The position numbers were made by a program, and so were the translations under genes. 7,559 nt of DNA, from the NCBI GenBank assembly GCA_030538335.1, contig JAUNUE010000086.1, positions 1 through 7,559 of the forward strand, given 5' to 3'. The stretch comes from Allobrachymonas sp. Lineage in GTDB: Bacteria > Pseudomonadota > Gammaproteobacteria > Burkholderiales > Burkholderiaceae_C. Positions 5,735-7,559 of the stretch are shown piece by piece. Position 1 is the first letter of the stretch, and every line of letters begins with the position of its first letter. A model generated the notes under the pieces. That model did not search any database. It was not told the origin of the DNA and worked only from the letters and a program-made list of their open reading frames with translations.

Positions 5735-6448
5735 TCAACTGGTACGCGGCCGCAAATGGGCCATATAGCGCCGCTCGAGCAAGCGAAAGCCACCCACCAA
5801 CGTCAAGGTCAGCAGCAGGTAGATGATGGCGGCTGCCGTGTAGGCCACAAAGGGCTGGTAGGTTTGCGTAACAAAAGCGTTGGCAGCGTTGGTTACTTCC
5901 ATGATGGTGATGGTCGAAGCCAGCGAAGTGGAGTGCATCGTCATGATCACTTCGTTGCTGTAGGCGGGCAAGGCGCGGCGCAAACTCGATGGCAGCACAA
6001 CACGCCAGATCGCCTGCCGCGGCCCCATGCCATAGGCGCGCGCCGCCTCGACTTCACCGGTATCGGTATTGCGCATCGCGCCCGAAAAAATTACCGTGCT
6101 GTAAGCCGCCGTATTGAGAATCAAGGCCAGCAAGGCCCACACCAGGCCGTCTTTCATGAAGCCAAAGCCGGGTTGCTGCATCAAGGCACCCACCCAACCC
6201 AGACTGGCCAAGCCAAAGTAAATGACATACATCTGCGACAACAAGGGCGTACCGGTAAACACATAGACAAATGCCCGCACCAGCCGCGCTTTCCATGTCA
6301 CATGGCGGTGGTGCAAAATGGCCAAAGGCACTGCCAGCACAAAACCGATCACCACCGACAAACCCGTAAGCAGCAAGGTCATGGGCAAGGCAGCGATACA
6401 GGCCTGGAGTGCCTGCAACAACGAGGAGAAAAAGGAATCCTCACTCAT
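5735..6448 (-). CDS. aotM: Basic amino acid ABC transporter permease (AotM/HisM type)
   Basis: An inner-membrane subunit of 237 residues that pairs with AotQ to form the translocation path. It aligns with HisM: VFTGTPLLSQMYVIYFG (about 63-79), ALILNTAAYSTVIFSGAMR (108-126) and LPAYSNEVIMTMHSTSLA. The cytoplasmic EAA loop that docks with the ATPase reads EAARAYGMG at 134-142, followed by WRVVLPSSLRRALP. About five membrane helices are visible (roughly 22-45, 60-80, 102-122, 160-180 and 205-225). Its ATG lies within the end of aotQ, overlapping by 8 bp, so the two permease halves are translationally coupled. Its TGA directly abuts the aotO ATG. The length is normal for the family and all expected motifs are present. 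Confidence 0.93.
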   Translation of the reverse strand: MSEDSFFSSLLQALQACIAALPMTLLLTGLSVVIGFVLAVPLAILHHRHVTWKARLVRAFVYVFTGTPLLSQMYVIYFGLASLGWVGALMQQPGFGFMKDGLVWALLALILNTAAYSTVIFSGAMRNTDTGEVEAARAYGMGPRQAIWRVVLPSSLRRALPAYSNEVIMTMHSTSLASTITIMEVTNAANAFVTQTYQPFVAYTAAAIIYLLLTLTLVGGFRLLERRYMAHLRPRTS

Positions 6449-7145
6449 TGCCCGTTCCCATCATGCGAATGCCACGCTGGTAGTACGCTTCCAACCAGCG
6501 GAACACCAGCAATGACACGGTGGTCAACACCAGAAACAGCAGGGCCGAGAACAGGTTGAACAGCAAGGGCAGATGCGTGCTGCTACCGGCCTGCTGCCCC
6601 AGCCGCATGACATCATCCAGCCCGATGATGGACACCAATGCCGTGGCTTTGGTCAGCACCAGCCAATTGTTCTTGATGCCCGGCAGCGCAAAGCGCATCA
6701 TCAACGGAAAGGTGATGCGGCGCAGCACCAGCAAAGGCCCCATACCGTAGGCGTGCGCAGCTTCGATTTGTCCGTGCGGAATGGCCAGCATGGCGCCACG
6801 GAAGGTTTCGGTGAAATAGGCACCGTAAATGAACGAAAGCGTGAGGATGCCCGCCATGAGCGGACTGATCTCGATCATGTCCCAGCCAAGTTTTTCGGTA
6901 ACTATATTCAGACCCATCTGCAAGCTGTAGTAAATCATCAGCATCCAGATCATCTCGGGTACACCACGCACCACCGACGAGTACCACTGCGCGAGCAATG
7001 CCACGGGTTTGATGGGCGACAGGCGCAAGGCCGCGCCCATAAACCCGATCACCACCGCCAGCGCCAACGAACCCAGTGCCACCTGCAAGGTCAGCCAGGC
7101 ACCTTGCAGGATGGAGGGGGCATAGGCTTGCAGCGTTTCAAACAT
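6441..7145 (-). CDS. aotQ: Basic amino acid ABC transporter permease (AotQ/HisQ type)
   Basis: An inner-membrane subunit of 234 residues, partner of AotM. It follows HisQ closely: ILQGAWLTLQVALGSLALAVVIG (12-34), RGVPEMIWMLMIYYSLQMGLN (60-80), GILTLSFIYGAYFTETFRGAML (99-120) and MRFALPGIKNNWLVLTKATALVS. The EAA loop is EAAHAYGMG at 128-136. About five membrane helices are present. In relatives a periplasmic binding protein gene (aotJ/hisJ/argT) normally precedes this gene. Here gpsA precedes it, ending 33 bp upstream, with no visible promoter or terminator in the gap. The ATG at 7145 has no clear Shine-Dalgarno site but aligns with the HisQ start. Expression may depend on read-through from gpsA or on a promoter within it. 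Confidence 0.93.
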   Translation of the reverse strand: MFETLQAYAPSILQGAWLTLQVALGSLALAVVIGFMGAALRLSPIKPVALLAQWYSSVVRGVPEMIWMLMIYYSLQMGLNIVTEKLGWDMIEISPLMAGILTLSFIYGAYFTETFRGAMLAIPHGQIEAAHAYGMGPLLVLRRITFPLMMRFALPGIKNNWLVLTKATALVSIIGLDDVMRLGQQAGSSTHLPLLFNLFSALLFLVLTTVSLLVFRWLEAYYQRGIRMMGTGNE

Positions 7146-7178
7146 GGAGAGCTAAAAAGAATGCAAAGAGCCAGGCCT

Positions 7179-7559
7179 TCAATTGCCTGATGAAGTCAGC
7201 GACAGCTCGTTTTCGGTGCGTGGTTCACGTTCCATCAGCAGGCGTATCGCTTCATGTACATTGCATTTGCCATCGAGCAAATCAACCACACATTGGGTAA
7301 TCGGCATGTCCACCTGCAAGGCTGCGGCACGCGCCAGAACGGTGCGTGCGCAATATACACCCTCGGCCACATGGCCCAGCGTTTGCACGGCCTGGGCTGC
7401 GGTAAAACCCTGAGCCAGCAACAGGCCCACGCGGCGGTTGCGGCTCAAATCACCTGTAGCCGTAAGCACCAGGTCGCCCATACCGCTCAAACCCATGAAG
7501 GTGGCAGGATCAGCGCCCAGGGCGGTTCCGAAACGCGTCATCTCGGCCAGTCCGCGTGT
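7179..7559 (-). CDS. gpsA: NAD(P)+-dependent glycerol-3-phosphate dehydrogenase GpsA, C-terminal part (5' end beyond the right edge)
   Basis: GpsA reduces dihydroxyacetone phosphate to sn-glycerol-3-phosphate, the backbone precursor of phospholipids, in the cytoplasm. The last 126 residues are present, starting in frame at the window edge with TRGLAEMTRFG. The C-terminal domain signature is clear: GADPATFMGLSGMGDLVLTATGDLSRNRRVG, then the typical HVAEGVYCARTV and MPITQCVVDLL. The SRNRRVG segment contributes to substrate binding in the family. An internal ATG at 7541 is not the true start. The tail ends EREPRTENELSLTSSGN. The gene is truncated by the window, not degraded. It lies directly upstream of aotQ on the same strand. 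Confidence 0.95.
   Translation of the reverse strand, partial: TRGLAEMTRFGTALGADPATFMGLSGMGDLVLTATGDLSRNRRVGLLLAQGFTAAQAVQTLGHVAEGVYCARTVLARAAALQVDMPITQCVVDLLDGKCNVHEAIRLLMEREPRTENELSLTSSGN

Noticed and set aside
5165..6559. Plus-strand open frame of 464 codons
   Set aside because: It is antisense across aotO, aotM and part of aotQ, all firmly identified. The translation is Gln/His/Arg rich with no domain, and it crosses three real gene boundaries.

Overview
The window (about 60% GC by eye) looks like a chromosomal segment from a betaproteobacterium, most likely Burkholderiales. The DUF3579 protein is typical of that class, and the other proteins (CorA, beta-class GST, HisQMP-type permease, GpsA) are of ordinary proteobacterial type. 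I could not run a search, so the taxon is an inference. There are no tRNAs, rRNAs, CRISPR arrays or transposase genes.

Left block (1-1685, all minus strand): a small membrane protein cut off by the left edge, a DUF3579 protein with a textbook ribosome binding site, and a full-length CorA magnesium/cobalt channel. A 358-bp divergent intergenic region (1686-2043) separates corA from the plus-strand genes. It holds no convincing gene, but it has a symmetric dyad (1961-1986) in front of the GST gene.

Middle block (2044-3546, plus strand): a compact probable operon with a beta-class glutathione S-transferase (Cys10 and His106 present) and two half-size YeeE/YedE-type membrane proteins, whose stop and start codons overlap. 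Both membrane proteins carry paired cysteines. I infer a role in moving or handling reduced sulfur compounds, with the GST acting on glutathione conjugates or persulfides.

Convergent gap (3547-3760): a compound inverted-repeat element of about 150 bp. Its outer arms are CGGTTTATA/TATAAACCG with TAGTCA/TGACTA just inside. Its core is a 14-bp perfect stem of a type that resembles dispersed intergenic repeats. It looks like a MITE or REP-like pair. Two overlapping hairpins, one ending in a T tract, lie between it and the next gene.

Right block (3761-7559, all minus strand; transcription runs from right to left): the C-terminal part of gpsA, then a basic amino acid ABC uptake operon in the order aotQ-aotM-aotO-aotP, as in the Pseudomonas aotJQMOP arrangement. 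The cistrons are tightly packed: aotQ/aotM overlap by 8 bp and aotM/aotO abut. The periplasmic binding protein gene (aotJ) is missing from its usual place in front of aotQ, where gpsA sits instead 33 bp away. AotO is an M14-family metallohydrolase (succinylglutamate desuccinylase/aspartoacylase-like) with intact zinc ligands and no settled function.

Most genes here are recognisable housekeeping or transport genes. The least explained parts are the 3561-3708 element, AotO inside a transporter lacking a linked binding protein, and the GST plus twin-YeeE operon.
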